Of a stretch of 64,000 nt of DNA, positions 1-9,272 are shown in pieces (within the stretch, counting starts at the first letter, position 1; the number at the start of each line of letters is the position of its first letter). The translations under genes were made by a program, and so were the position numbers. The DNA lies in NCBI RefSeq assembly GCF_026339955.1, contig NZ_JAPEPW010000001.1, forward strand, positions 7,523,001-7,587,000, read 5' to 3'. Under the pieces are notes generated by a model. It did not search any database, was not told the origin of the DNA, and saw only the letters and a list, made by a program, of their open reading frames with translations. Source of the stretch: Streptomyces sp. NBC_01549 (GTDB lineage Bacteria > Actinomycetota > Actinomycetes > Streptomycetales > Streptomycetaceae).

Positions 1-2
1 CG

Positions 3-929
3 TACGCGTCCAACCTGGTGCCCGGCGACACCAACGGCTTCCTTGACGTGTTCGTGCGCGATCTGCGCAAGGGGACCGTCGAGCGGGTCAGCGTCAGTTC
101 GGACGGCGCGCAGGCCGACAGCGAGTCGTCCGCGCAGGCCATCAGTGCCGACGGGCGGTGCATCCTGTTCCGCTCCAACGCCAGGAACCTGGTCCGCTGG
201 GACAACCCGCCCACGAACACCGCGGCCGACGACATCTACCTGCACGACCGGCGAACCGGCACCACGGAGCGGATCAGCGTCGCCCTCGACGGAGGTTCCG
301 CCTTCGCGGCCGGCGCCACCTTGTCGGCGGACGCCCGCTACATCGCCTTCAACGCCAAGGCCGACCGGATGGAGACCGACCCCGGCGACCTCTTCGGAGC
401 CGTGTACGTCCTCGACCGCCACACCGGCGTCGTGGAGCGGATCACCAACCGGGACCGCCCGGACAACCCCGCGCTCCTGCAGGGTCTGAGCGCCGACGGC
501 CGCTACGTGGCGTACACGCAGCTCGTGCCGCGCAGCTCATACGGTCGCACGTGGGTGCACGACCGCCGCACCGGCACGGAGGAACAGGTCAACGTCAAGC
601 CGGACGGCACCCCGGTACAGCGGTACGCGATGCCCGCCTCGTTCTGCGCGGACGGCCGGACCATCGCATTCGACTACTGGGGAGATGAGGAACCGGTGTC
701 AGGTGAAACCCCCAGTACCGCCTCCACCGTCTACGTCCGCGACCTGCGCACCGGCACCACCCGTCTGGTCAGCAAGTCCGTCTCCGGTGGGCCCGTCTTG
801 GACGTCCCCGTGGCAGTCACCTCGATGAGCGCAGGAGCCCGGCGCATCGGCCTCGGCAGCGAATCGGCGCAGCTCGTCCCCGACGACACCAACGGTCACT
901 ACGACGGCTTCGTGCGTCGCCTCCACTGA
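3..929 (+). CDS. PD40/TolB-like beta-propeller protein, 5' end outside window
   Basis: The reading frame is already open at base 3, so the start codon lies before the window and about 308 residues are visible. It consists of PD40 (TolB-type) repeats: units of about 50 residues with an SADGRYIAF-like strand, a loop of the form NLVPGDTNG followed by DVFV, and a closing DLRTGT strand. Such repeats fold as a beta-propeller, usually in secreted or periplasmic proteins. The repeated Asp-x-Asn-Gly-x-x-Asp loop resembles a metal-binding turn, but that is inference. It has the same orientation as the next gene and the same repeat type, so the two look like a tandem duplication. Substrate or partner is unknown. 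Confidence 0.8.
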   Translation, partial: YASNLVPGDTNGFLDVFVRDLRKGTVERVSVSSDGAQADSESSAQAISADGRCILFRSNARNLVRWDNPPTNTAADDIYLHDRRTGTTERISVALDGGSAFAAGATLSADARYIAFNAKADRMETDPGDLFGAVYVLDRHTGVVERITNRDRPDNPALLQGLSADGRYVAYTQLVPRSSYGRTWVHDRRTGTEEQVNVKPDGTPVQRYAMPASFCADGRTIAFDYWGDEEPVSGETPSTASTVYVRDLRTGTTRLVSKSVSGGPVLDVPVAVTSMSAGARRIGLGSESAQLVPDDTNGHYDGFVRRLH

Positions 930-1051
930 ACTGCCCCGTCATGTATGGGGCTTGGAGGGACCAGCAAGGAAAGGAACTGACTCGCACGGATCAAAAGAGG
1001 TATTCGCACGGACCGACATGGCACTTGGACGGAACAACAGGAGGACCTTCC

Positions 1052-2332
1052 ATGCATTTCGCACGCCGCACCACACTGAGCGCCGCCGTGGCAGCCGCTC
1101 TCGCCGGCACCGCGTTACCGGCCGCCGCACAGCACTCCTCACCTGGCCCCACCCGGGCCTCCGTCGCCACCGACGGGCGGCAGGCCGACGGCGCCTCCGT
1201 CGCACCCGCGCTCAGTGCGAACGGCCGCTACATCGCCTTCGTCTCGTCCGCCGCCAACCTGGTCCGGGGGGACACGAACGGAGTCGCCGACGTCTTCGTG
1301 CACGACCTGCGCACCGGCCGCACCCAGCGTGTCGCCGAGGGCCCGGCGACGGGCGTGGCGCTCAGTGGCGACGGCCGTGACGTCGTCCTGGCCACCACGG
1401 CCGCGCTCACAAAGGACGACGACAACGGCCTCGACGACATCTACCTCTACGACCGCCGCACTCACCGGACCGAGCGCATCAGCCACGGTCACCCGGACGC
1501 CCCGCCCCGCAGCCGGCTGAACTATTCGCCCGCCATCAGCGCGAACGGCAGGGTCGTCGCGTACACCACCGCGACCCCGGACGCCGCGCCCGGCGACACC
1601 AACGGCAGGGACGACGTGATCGTCCATGATCGGCGCACGGGGAAGAACCAACTGGTCCAGTACCGTACCGACGGGGCTCTCGGCGACGGCGACTCCCTCT
1701 CGGCGTCGCTCAGCGCCGACGGCCGCCAGGTCGCCTTCGAGACGGCGGACCAGCTGGACCCGAACCACGACTGGACGCACGCCAGGAACGTCTATGTCCG
1801 CGACCGGCTGAAGGGCACGACGGAGCAGATCAGCCGGCCCACGCGCTTCGTCTACAAGGAGAGCTCGTTCGGCTCGTCGATCAGCGCGAACGGCCGGATG
1901 TTCGCCTTTTCGTCCAACGTCGCCTCCTTGGTGCCCGGCGACAACAACAAGGCCACCGATGTGTTCGCCTTCGACCGGAAGAACCAGACGACCGTGCGAG
2001 TCAGCACCGCGGCCGACGGCACCCAGGCCAACGGGGTGAGCTCCGCCGCGAGCCTGAGCGGGGACGGCCGCCGCGTCGCTTTCGTCTCGGCGGCCACCAA
2101 CCTCGTCCCTGGCGACACCAATGGCCTCGCCGACGTTTTCGTCAAGGACCTGAGGACCGGCGCGGTCGAGCGGGTGAGCGTGGCGGCCGACGGCACCGAG
2201 GCGGACCGGCCCGCGGTGGGCTCCACGTCGCTGAGCGACCACCGGATCGCCTTCTCCTCAGCGGCCACCAACCTCGTCCGCGGCGACACCAATGACACCA
2301 CCGACGTCTTCACGGTATCCCGTACGAGCTGA
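1052..2332 (+). CDS. Secreted PD40 beta-propeller protein
   Basis: 426 residues. I chose the ATG at 1052 because it follows a good ribosome site (AGGAGG around 1038-1044) and begins a clear Sec signal peptide: RR at residues 5-6, then an Ala/Leu-rich core ending AAAQH near residue 28. An ATG at 941 is in frame but would bury the signal. The mature part carries about seven to eight PD40 units, each with an S-A/G-N/D-GR strand, most with a GDTNG-x-x-DV loop and a DLRTG or DRRTG end. The family often acts as a binding propeller. No catalytic motif is visible. It is a paralogue of the gene just upstream, about 120 bp away. Exact function unknown. Confidence 0.85.
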   Translation: MHFARRTTLSAAVAAALAGTALPAAAQHSSPGPTRASVATDGRQADGASVAPALSANGRYIAFVSSAANLVRGDTNGVADVFVHDLRTGRTQRVAEGPATGVALSGDGRDVVLATTAALTKDDDNGLDDIYLYDRRTHRTERISHGHPDAPPRSRLNYSPAISANGRVVAYTTATPDAAPGDTNGRDDVIVHDRRTGKNQLVQYRTDGALGDGDSLSASLSADGRQVAFETADQLDPNHDWTHARNVYVRDRLKGTTEQISRPTRFVYKESSFGSSISANGRMFAFSSNVASLVPGDNNKATDVFAFDRKNQTTVRVSTAADGTQANGVSSAASLSGDGRRVAFVSAATNLVPGDTNGLADVFVKDLRTGAVERVSVAADGTEADRPAVGSTSLSDHRIAFSSAATNLVRGDTNDTTDVFTVSRTS

Positions 2333-3200
2333 TGGGCCGACAGTCCATCAGCCGCCGGCTGCCGCAGGGGCTCACCTGGCATGGCCCGTGATGGGTGGCC
2401 GAGCGTTCAGTCGACGCCGTGGGGACACCGTGCTGCCTACCGCCACGTCCAGCGACTCCCTCTGCGTCTCACCCCCGTCCGGCCGCCACCGCCGACTCAG
2501 ACCGACGAGCGGTCGTCCGGAGGCTCGCCCAGACGCACGGCCGGACGTCGGTGCCGGAGCAGATGCAAGACATGCGCGCGGACGACGACGGGCCAGTCCA
2601 TTGCTGCGACCAACTCACTGAAGGGCAAGGGCTGTTCGGCAGCGGTCGGCGGCAGCGGCTCCTGCACTTCGAGTAGATCCCCCAGTGCGGCCGGTGCTGG
2701 GTCGGCAGGGCATCCAGCCCCACGACACATGCGGGCGCAACCCTGCCACCACCGCGCGGCGCCGGCCGCATGCCACGGCTGCCTCCGCCGCTGCGGCGAA
2801 TCTGAGCGGGTCTTCCTGCCCGATCAACCGGCGCGGGCGGACGCCGAACCGCCATCGGCTGCCGTCCGGCCGGACCAATCTCTTGTTCCCTTGCGACGGC
2901 GCGAGTTGGGGGTGCGAGGCGACTGCTGGGACGGTCAGACGCAAGCCGTGGGAGATCGAAGTCGTGGACCTGCTGAACATGTCCACAGGAGAATGGTCGC
3001 TCCCGCGGTGCGAGTGGCACCGGGCCCACGTCCCAGGTCCACGCGCTGTGGACGACGGCTGCCAGCGCCCTGTCGTCGCCCGCCACGGCCGTCCGTACGA
3101 AAACGTCATCTCGGGCCAGGGCCCCACCTGGATCTTGGAGCATCGAATGATCGTGGCAAGCTCCAGGGCGCCTCGGCAACTCCCCATGGAACTCAATCCG
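2333..3200. other. 868 bases without a convincing gene
   Basis: All six frames contain open stretches, but none has a family I recognise, a ribosome site, or consistent third-position G/C. The most coding-like piece is on the minus strand at about 2500-2700, containing SELVAAMDWPVVVRAH, which could be the scrap of a lost gene. The stretch separates the PD40 gene from the 3' end of the MFS gene. It is best read as decayed DNA. Confidence 0.5.
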
Positions 3201-4454
3201 TCAGGAGTCCTGAGCAGCCGCGAAAGGCTCGAGTTCATCGGCGGCGCGGGCCTCCCGCGTGCGGGACACCGTGAGTACGAGTGCCTGAATGACCGCTCCA
3301 GACAGGCCCACCCACAAAGCGAACCGATAGCTGACCTGGTCGGCGAGCAATCCGCCCACCGGCGCCCCGACCGCCACCATCCCCCAATTGAAGGAGCGGA
3401 TGGTGGCGTTCATCCGTCCGCGCAGTCGGTCGGGCGTCACTGACTGGCGATAGCTCAACTCGACCGGGCTTTCGATCGAGATCGCCAAGGACACCAGGAA
3501 GAAGGCCAGCGATACCGAGAACAGCCCCCACGTCCCACGCTCAGCCAGGACCAGCGGCAGCCAGCCGACGGCGGCGAGGACGCGGAACGCGATCAAGGTG
3601 GCACCGACGTCCAGCTTCCGCGACACCCGCTCAGAGAGTGCACCACCGAGCACCGCACCGAGCCCCGCGCAGGCGTAGGTCACTCCCAGACCGAAGTCCC
3701 CGATCTTCAGCTCACGCAGCGCGTAGACCACGAAGACCGTACTCACGATGGTGTTGAAGAGGAGCATCGCGTGCGAGGTCAGAGCGATGGACGAAAGCGT
3801 GCGATGACGGTAGACCCAGGCCACCCCTTCACGCAGCTCCCTGCCCAGGCTGCGCCGCGCGCCTCGATCGGGAACGGGATCGTGGGCTTGTACCGAGGTG
3901 AGCAGCAGGCCTGACAGCAGATAGGTGACGGCGTCCACGAGCACGGCGAGCGGCGCGCCGACGAACTTGATCAGCACTCCGGCGATCAGCGGCCCGGTCG
4001 ATCCGGCCACCGCGTCGGCCTGACCCATCCGGGCATACCCCGCGTTGAGAAGTTCTTTGGGTACCAGCCGCGGCACATAGGACTGATTGGCCGCGTCGAA
4101 GAACAGACAGAGCACCCCGAAGGCGAAGACGCATACGCACAGTGCGGCGATGCTCAACCGGTCCAGCGCATACAACAGGGGAATCACGCCGAGCAGGGCG
4201 GCCCTGCCCAGATCCATGGCCACCATCATCGGCTTGCGCCGGCAACGATCCACCAGCACCCCGGCCACGAGGCCGAAGAGCAGGTAGGGAGCCCAGCGAG
4301 CCGCGTTCACCAGGCCCACCTGCGTGGCAGATGCACTCAACGTGACGGCGGTAAGGATCTGTAGGGCGAGCCCTGTTACCTGTGAACCGAAGGCCGAGAC
4401 CGCGGAGGCGGTCCAAAAGCGTATGTACCCAGGAACATCGACCAGACGCGGCAT
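3201..4454 (-). CDS. MFS transporter, enterobactin-exporter (MFS_3) type
   Basis: About 417 residues with twelve hydrophobic segments, starting with the typical PGYIRFWTASAVSAFGSQVT entry into helix 1. The loop between helices 2 and 3 reads LVAGVLVDRCRRKPMM, the MFS motif A variant of the EntS/MFS_3 branch. These proteins export small molecules or drugs with proton antiport across the cell membrane. I prefer ATG 4454 (MPRLVDV); a GTG at 4478 would add eight residues and neither has a strong ribosome site. It stands alone, and the region upstream (4455-4838) holds only a gene scrap, so the substrate cannot be deduced. Intact as far as I can see. Confidence 0.85.
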   Translation of the reverse strand: MPRLVDVPGYIRFWTASAVSAFGSQVTGLALQILTAVTLSASATQVGLVNAARWAPYLLFGLVAGVLVDRCRRKPMMVAMDLGRAALLGVIPLLYALDRLSIAALCVCVFAFGVLCLFFDAANQSYVPRLVPKELLNAGYARMGQADAVAGSTGPLIAGVLIKFVGAPLAVLVDAVTYLLSGLLLTSVQAHDPVPDRGARRSLGRELREGVAWVYRHRTLSSIALTSHAMLLFNTIVSTVFVVYALRELKIGDFGLGVTYACAGLGAVLGGALSERVSRKLDVGATLIAFRVLAAVGWLPLVLAERGTWGLFSVSLAFFLVSLAISIESPVELSYRQSVTPDRLRGRMNATIRSFNWGMVAVGAPVGGLLADQVSYRFALWVGLSGAVIQALVLTVSRTREARAADELEPFAAAQDS

Positions 4455-4593
4455 GATCGGACCGTACCAGCGGAGCACTTCCGCACCGCAGCTGTCGAGC
4501 AGTAAGGGCCGACATCCCGCTCAAGAACGGCTGCGAGCCAACCCGCCGAACGGCGATCAAGCCCGCGCTCAGCGTCCCTCGGCGCCTGCCTGG

Positions 4594-4760
4594 TCACTCG
4601 CGTACTGTGCCGAGCGGACCTGCTCGACAGCTACCGCCACCACGAGGCGGCCGATGTCCTCGGCCGGATTTGCCCGCCCGCCGTGGCCGTGCTGCCGAGA
4701 TTACGGAAGATGCTGGACGCCGGATACGAGTGGACCCGGTCCCCGCGGCGGCGGCCGCTT
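4594..4760 (+). pseudogene. HEAT-repeat protein fragment
   Basis: The plus-strand frame through 4620 reads LLDSYRHHEAADVLGRICPP, then AVLPRLRKMLDAGYEW. Two amphipathic helices followed by a Pro-rich turn look like one HEAT unit of the kind found in streptomycete HEAT proteins. The similarity ends near 4740 and continues more plausibly in another frame. No start codon or ribosome site fits. I read this as a leftover of a lost gene. The rest of 4455-4838 shows nothing. Confidence 0.35.
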
Positions 4761-4838
4761 CCGAAGCCTTCCAGTCGTGGCTCACCCGTGCTGATGAGGC
4801 ACCGTCGCTTCCCTCCGGCTTGATCCGCCGGACAGGAC

Positions 4839-5561
4839 CTAGCGGTGGGCGACGCCGTCGATCATCAGGGCGAGGGTGAAGTCGAACCGGTCGTGGCCCT
4901 CGCCGGCGGTGAGCTCGACCGCGTAGCGGGTGGTGTGAGGGAAGGTCTCGGCAGGCAGCGTGGTCAGACGGCGCTGGAGCTCGTCGGTGTCGACGACCCA
5001 TTCCGCCTCGTTGTGGACCTTGCGCTGGTTCACGATGGAGATTTCCAGGCAGTAGGCGGCCACGTACAACAAGAGGGCGTCGATGGCCCAGGCGGCGGCC
5101 TGCGGGGCGACGCCGCCGGCGAGCAGGATCGCCAGCATTCCTTCGCTGACGCGCACGGTCTCGAGGTCGGTGGGGGCCATGGCGAGCGCGGCGCGGGAGA
5201 TTCCGGGGAATTTCAGGTACTGGTCGCGAATCTGGATGCACACGCGGCGGATCTGCTCCCGCCATGCCGCGGGGTCGGGCTCGGGGAGTACGAGCTCGGC
5301 GCGCAGTCGCCCGATGAGCAGCTCGTCGAGGTCGGCCTTGTTGACCACGTGGGCGTAGAGCGAGGCGGGTCCGGTGTCGAGTGCGCCGGCCAGCCGGCGC
5401 ATGGTCAGTGCCTCATAGCCCTCTGTGGCGATGACGCCCAGCGCGGTGTCGATGACCTGTTCCACGGTGATCGGGTCCTTGCGACGCCGCGGCCTGGTGT
5501 CGGCTTTGGCCTCGGGGTTCGGCGGCTGGTGGCGTGCCGCGCGTCGTTCTCTCGGGTTCAC
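4839..5561 (-). CDS. TetR/AcrR family repressor
   Basis: 240 residues from GTG 5561. The N-terminus is basic (RPRRRKDP), then a TetR helix-turn-helix at about residues 30-80: ITVEQVIDTALGVIATEG, recognition part GPASLYAHVVNKADL. The C-terminal two thirds is the ligand and dimer domain (TetR_C type, WREQIRRVCIQIRDQYLKFP). The gene diverges from a flavin monooxygenase, with 56 bp between the two starts, and that gap is filled by palindromes. The simplest reading is that the protein represses itself and the monooxygenase and is released by the enzyme's substrate, as in known drug-inactivating monooxygenase pairs. The ATG further upstream at 5606 would overlap the operator and is unlikely. Confidence 0.85.
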   Translation of the reverse strand: MNPRERRAARHQPPNPEAKADTRPRRRKDPITVEQVIDTALGVIATEGYEALTMRRLAGALDTGPASLYAHVVNKADLDELLIGRLRAELVLPEPDPAAWREQIRRVCIQIRDQYLKFPGISRAALAMAPTDLETVRVSEGMLAILLAGGVAPQAAAWAIDALLLYVAAYCLEISIVNQRKVHNEAEWVVDTDELQRRLTTLPAETFPHTTRYAVELTAGEGHDRFDFTLALMIDGVAHR

Positions 5562-5575
5562 CCGGTCATCATAGC

Positions 5576-5616
5576 TTGACACGAACATCGTTCGTATATA
5601 GAACACTGTTCGTGTC
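5576..5616 (+). promoter_or_regulatory. Monooxygenase promoter with nested TetR operator palindromes
   Basis: A -35 box TTGACA lies at 5576-5581 and TAGAAC at 5599-5604 is spaced 17 bp away, placing the start of transcription about 5-8 bases before the ATG at 5618, so the mRNA is nearly leaderless. The promoter is covered by an outer inverted repeat, GACACGAAC (5578-5586) and GTTCGTGTC (5608-5616), and two inner palindromes, ACGAACATCGTTCGT (5581-5595) and GAACACTGTTC (5601-5611). This fits two TetR dimers blocking both divergent promoters. Confidence 0.75.
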
Positions 5617-5617
5617 G

Positions 5618-7252
5618 ATGAAGATGAATGCGAATCAGGACGTGGACGTGACCGTGGTCGGCGCCGGGCCGGTGGGCCTCGTGCTCGCCGCCGAGCTGGC
5701 GCTCTCCGGGGCGACGGTGCAGATATTCGAGCGACGGGCCGAGCCGAACGAGGCGATGAAGGCGGGGTCGATCAACGTGCCGACGGCCGAGGCACTCGAC
5801 CGCCGCGGCCTGCTTCCTGCCGCCGAACAGGTGCAGCGCGAGATGCTCGAGCGGGTGGGGTCGTTCGCCCGCACGGCCGACGACGACCAACCGTCCGGTG
5901 GCGGCCGACGAGCACCGGACACGCGGTTCACCGGGCATTTCGCCGGAATGGTCCTCGACGCCGACCTCACGGACTGGTCCGACCCCGACCTCGCCGCACA
6001 CACCGCCGTCGCCGGAGCGAGGATGGTGCCGCAGCGCGAGCTGGAGGAACTGTTGGCCGGCCATGTCGCGCGACTCGGCGTACCGGTGCGTCGTGGGGTG
6101 GAGGTCACCGCGCTCGAAGACACCGGCGACGGCGTGCTCGTCGGCACCACCGACGGCACGGTGCGCACCGGGTGGCTGATCGGGTGCGACGGCGGGCGCA
6201 GCACCGTGCGCCGCCTCGCGGGCATCGACTTCCCCGGCACCGACCCCGAACTCACCGGACATCTGGCGGTCGCCGACATCGCCGACCCGGAGAAGCTCGC
6301 GAACGGATGGGCGTGGTCGACCCGGGGGGCGTACCGCTACGGGCCACAGCCCGGGCGGGTGGTCACCGTGGAGTTCGACGGCGCTCCCGCCGACCTCCCC
6401 CAGGCTCGGCTCCGCTCGCGCGGGGGGACCCCCGTGGCGCCGGTCACCCTTGAGGAGTTGCAGACCAGTCTGCGCCGGGTCTCCGGCACCGACATCACGC
6501 TGACCGCGCTGCGCGGCGTCGCGACCCGCTGGAGCGACAACGCCCGCCAGGCCGCGACCTACCGGTCGGGGCGGGTGCTGCTGGCCGGCGACGCCGCGCA
6601 CGTGCACTCACCGTTCGGCGGTCAGGGGCTCAATCTCGGGGTCGGCGACGCGATGAACCTCGGTTGGAAGCTCGGTGCCGTGGTCGCCGGGTGGGCACCC
6701 GAAGGGCTGCTCGACACCTACGACGCCGAGCGTCGTCCCCTTGGTGCCTGGGTGCTGGACTGGACGCGGGCCCAGATCGGGGTGATGCGCGGGGACGCCA
6801 AGTCGGCCGCGCTCCGGGAGGTCGTCGGCGACTTGCTGAGCACTCGGGAGGGCGCGACCTACGCGGTCAAGAAGATCTCCGGTGTCACGCAGCGCATCGC
6901 CCTGCCCGGCGACCATCCGCTGGTCGGGCGGTTCGCCCCCGACCTGTGGCTGAAGGACGGCTCTCGTCTGGTCGACCACGGTCACGGTGGCGGGTTCCTG
7001 CTGCTCGACCGTACTGCGGACGGTGCGTTTGCCCGCCTCGCAGCGGCCTGGGCCGGGCGAGTGAGCAGCGTGACCGACGACCACGCGACGCCCACCGGGG
7101 TGTTGGTACGCCCGGACGGGGTGGTCGCCTGGGCCTCCGACACCACCGGCATCGCCGCCGTCACCGGCCTAGAAGACGCCCTGCACCGATGGACCGGCGC
7201 GCCGTCGGCCCCCGCAAAGAGGGAGACGCGCGGCTCGACTCCACGTTCATGA
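5618..7252 (+). CDS. FAD-dependent aromatic monooxygenase (class A)
   Basis: 544 residues. It uses FAD and NAD(P)H to hydroxylate an aromatic or polyketide-like substrate in the cytosol. Visible marks are the dinucleotide fold VVGAGPVGLVLAAELALSG at residues 13-31, DG motif GWLIGCDGGRSTVRR near 186, and the second FAD motif GDAAHVHSPFGGQGLNLG near 324. The C-terminal 150 residues are the thioredoxin-like extra domain of the phenol hydroxylase/PgaE/rifampicin-monooxygenase branch. ATG 5618 was chosen because the promoter ends just before it. The divergent TetR gene and nested operators suggest induction by the substrate, possibly an antibiotic. Which substrate cannot be read from sequence. Confidence 0.88.
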   Translation: MKMNANQDVDVTVVGAGPVGLVLAAELALSGATVQIFERRAEPNEAMKAGSINVPTAEALDRRGLLPAAEQVQREMLERVGSFARTADDDQPSGGGRRAPDTRFTGHFAGMVLDADLTDWSDPDLAAHTAVAGARMVPQRELEELLAGHVARLGVPVRRGVEVTALEDTGDGVLVGTTDGTVRTGWLIGCDGGRSTVRRLAGIDFPGTDPELTGHLAVADIADPEKLANGWAWSTRGAYRYGPQPGRVVTVEFDGAPADLPQARLRSRGGTPVAPVTLEELQTSLRRVSGTDITLTALRGVATRWSDNARQAATYRSGRVLLAGDAAHVHSPFGGQGLNLGVGDAMNLGWKLGAVVAGWAPEGLLDTYDAERRPLGAWVLDWTRAQIGVMRGDAKSAALREVVGDLLSTREGATYAVKKISGVTQRIALPGDHPLVGRFAPDLWLKDGSRLVDHGHGGGFLLLDRTADGAFARLAAAWAGRVSSVTDDHATPTGVLVRPDGVVAWASDTTGIAAVTGLEDALHRWTGAPSAPAKRETRGSTPRS

Positions 7253-7442
7253 CCCGTGTGCTGCTCGAGCTCGGCGCCGAGCCGATGCTCCTGCGGGGTG
7301 TGACGGTCCTGGACTTCAGCCCGGTCGAACCGCTCGCGGCGGGGTGGGGAGGTAGCCGCGAGGCCCGCGCCGACTCCCGCTCGACCCACCGCGCGAGGGC
7401 CATCCCGACCCCGTTGTCAGTGGCGGCCCGTATGGTCCGATC

Positions 7443-9182
7443 ATGAGTGTTCCCGCCGTTGAGGACTCGTGGGTCCGTATCGATACCTGGCTGCTGCGGC
7501 ATGCGCCCGTCAGCCACGCTCTGCTGCGTCCGCCGGCGTCGCCGTCGGAGATCAGGGCGGCCGAGCGCACGCTCGGGGTCCGCTTCCACCCCGACCTGGT
7601 GGCCTCGCTGAGCTGTCACGACGGCGTGGAACTCCAGCCAGGGGCACTCGTGTTGGCGCACTACGGTCCGCCGTCCCGCGTCGCGGACATCGTCAAGAGC
7701 ACCAAGTTCCTGCGCGGCGTCGGCGCGGGCGTCCCGGACGACGACGCCCTCGACGAGGACGACGAGGACTACGACGAACTCGCCACGTACTGGCACCACG
7801 ACTGGCTGCTCATCACCCTCGGCGTCGGCTGGCAGTCCTCCGACGGCCTGTTCCTCTCCTGCCACCCCGGCCACAACTGGGGCAGGCTCGGCCGCTACTT
7901 CGACGAGGACACTCCCTCGTTCACGGGGTGGGCGTCTCTGCGCCACGCACTGGCCGACCTCGCGGACGCCCTGGAAAGAGGCCGCCCGTTCAACGGCCAG
8001 ACCCCGCTGGCGTACGAGGGCGTCCTGCTGTGGGACCACGAGACGACCGCCATCCCCGACCCGGTCTCCCCGCTCGCGCTGGCCGCCGAGTCCGCAGAAC
8101 CGGAGCCGGAGCCGCCGGCTCCCGCCGAGCCGCTCTTCGCTCCGGAGCGCCGGTCGAGCGGCGCGTACCTCGTCATGATCCGGCACAGGACCCCGACCCC
8201 GCCCCCGCCGACCCAGCCCGACGTCGTCTTCGCGGAGCACCTCACCCCGGCCGAACTGCTGCGCAGGCTGGGCGCGATACCCGACACCGTCCGCCCCCGC
8301 ACGCGCGCCCGGGCCCAGACGGCGGCGAACTCGCCGTGGGCGGCGTACCGTCCGATGGTCCGCGCGGGCAGCGTCGGCGGATGGGCCTACGCGACCCAGG
8401 AGGGTGGCGCCGCCCAGTTCACCCGCCCGGAGGTGCTGCGCAGGGTCTCCGCGGACACGCGCGCGGTCGCCCTGACCAGGCGGGGCCCGGAGGTCCAGGT
8501 CGCGGTCACCGAGGACGGCGTACCGGGGCCGGAGGGCGTGCGTCATGTCCTGTCGCCGCGCGAGGGCGGCGGCGACTCCTGGCCCGGGTCGACGGCGACG
8601 TACGCCCGCTTCCTGGCCGAACTGCAGGGGGATTTCGGCATCACGTACCTGCCGGACGACGACGCCGACACGGAGCTGACGAGCGCCCTGCTCCTGCCGG
8701 TGCTGGAGGACGTCGACCGGGCCGCGAACCGGTACGTCGCCAATGTCCGGGATTTCGACCTGGCCGCACTGATCGAGCGGACACAGCCAGCCCGTCTGCG
8801 CACGGCGATGGGCGCACAACTGAGGCGACTGGCGGCGGAGACCCGGTTCGACGTGTACGACGAGGTGAGCGACGCGCTGGCCCGCACCACCCGTGGCGAG
8901 ACGGTCGACCTCACCCCGGACAGCCCCCTGGACCTGCGCATCCGCACACTCACCGCGGAGGCGTCGGCGGCCCGGCAGATGGTGAGCGGGCAGCGCGCCT
9001 GGCACGACGACAACGACCCCGTGACGCAGTCCGATTTCAGTGCGTGGGCGCTGCGGGTGCAGGCGGCACGCGCACTGCGGGAGTTCGTCGATGCGGGGGT
9101 GCCGGCGGCCGCCGCGACGATCCTGTCTCTGCGGATGTCCGCGCACTGGAGGACGGAGTTGGCAGCGGACCTGGAGGGGTGA
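7443..9182 (+). CDS. SMI1/KNR4 family protein, large form
   Basis: 579 residues, no signal peptide or membrane segment. Residues about 30-190 are an SMI1/KNR4 domain: SEIRAAERTLGVRFHPDLVA, the SxHDG turn (SCHDGVEL), then DWLLITLGVGWQSSDGLFLS. An acidic run follows DDDALDEDDEDYDEL within this domain. After a Pro/Glu-rich linker (about 220-250) comes a second region with GGWAYATQEGG, like DUF6461-type folds, and a helical C-terminus. SMI1 domains are common in immunity proteins of polymorphic toxin systems, but no toxin gene is adjacent. The ATG follows 190 bp of non-coding DNA. Function in this strain is unknown. Confidence 0.8.
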   Translation: MSVPAVEDSWVRIDTWLLRHAPVSHALLRPPASPSEIRAAERTLGVRFHPDLVASLSCHDGVELQPGALVLAHYGPPSRVADIVKSTKFLRGVGAGVPDDDALDEDDEDYDELATYWHHDWLLITLGVGWQSSDGLFLSCHPGHNWGRLGRYFDEDTPSFTGWASLRHALADLADALERGRPFNGQTPLAYEGVLLWDHETTAIPDPVSPLALAAESAEPEPEPPAPAEPLFAPERRSSGAYLVMIRHRTPTPPPPTQPDVVFAEHLTPAELLRRLGAIPDTVRPRTRARAQTAANSPWAAYRPMVRAGSVGGWAYATQEGGAAQFTRPEVLRRVSADTRAVALTRRGPEVQVAVTEDGVPGPEGVRHVLSPREGGGDSWPGSTATYARFLAELQGDFGITYLPDDDADTELTSALLLPVLEDVDRAANRYVANVRDFDLAALIERTQPARLRTAMGAQLRRLAAETRFDVYDEVSDALARTTRGETVDLTPDSPLDLRIRTLTAEASAARQMVSGQRAWHDDNDPVTQSDFSAWALRVQAARALREFVDAGVPAAAATILSLRMSAHWRTELAADLEG

Positions 9183-9272
9183 GAAGCAGAAGCAGGGAGC
9201 GAGCAGGACGGGGTGTGGAGACGTCCGGCGCGGACTTGAGTCTCCTGCAGGGGGAGACAGGAAGGTGAGCTC

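Noticed and set aside
7161..9146. A 661-codon minus-strand frame
   Set aside because: It is the antisense shadow of the SMI1/KNR4 gene, which has the domain motifs.
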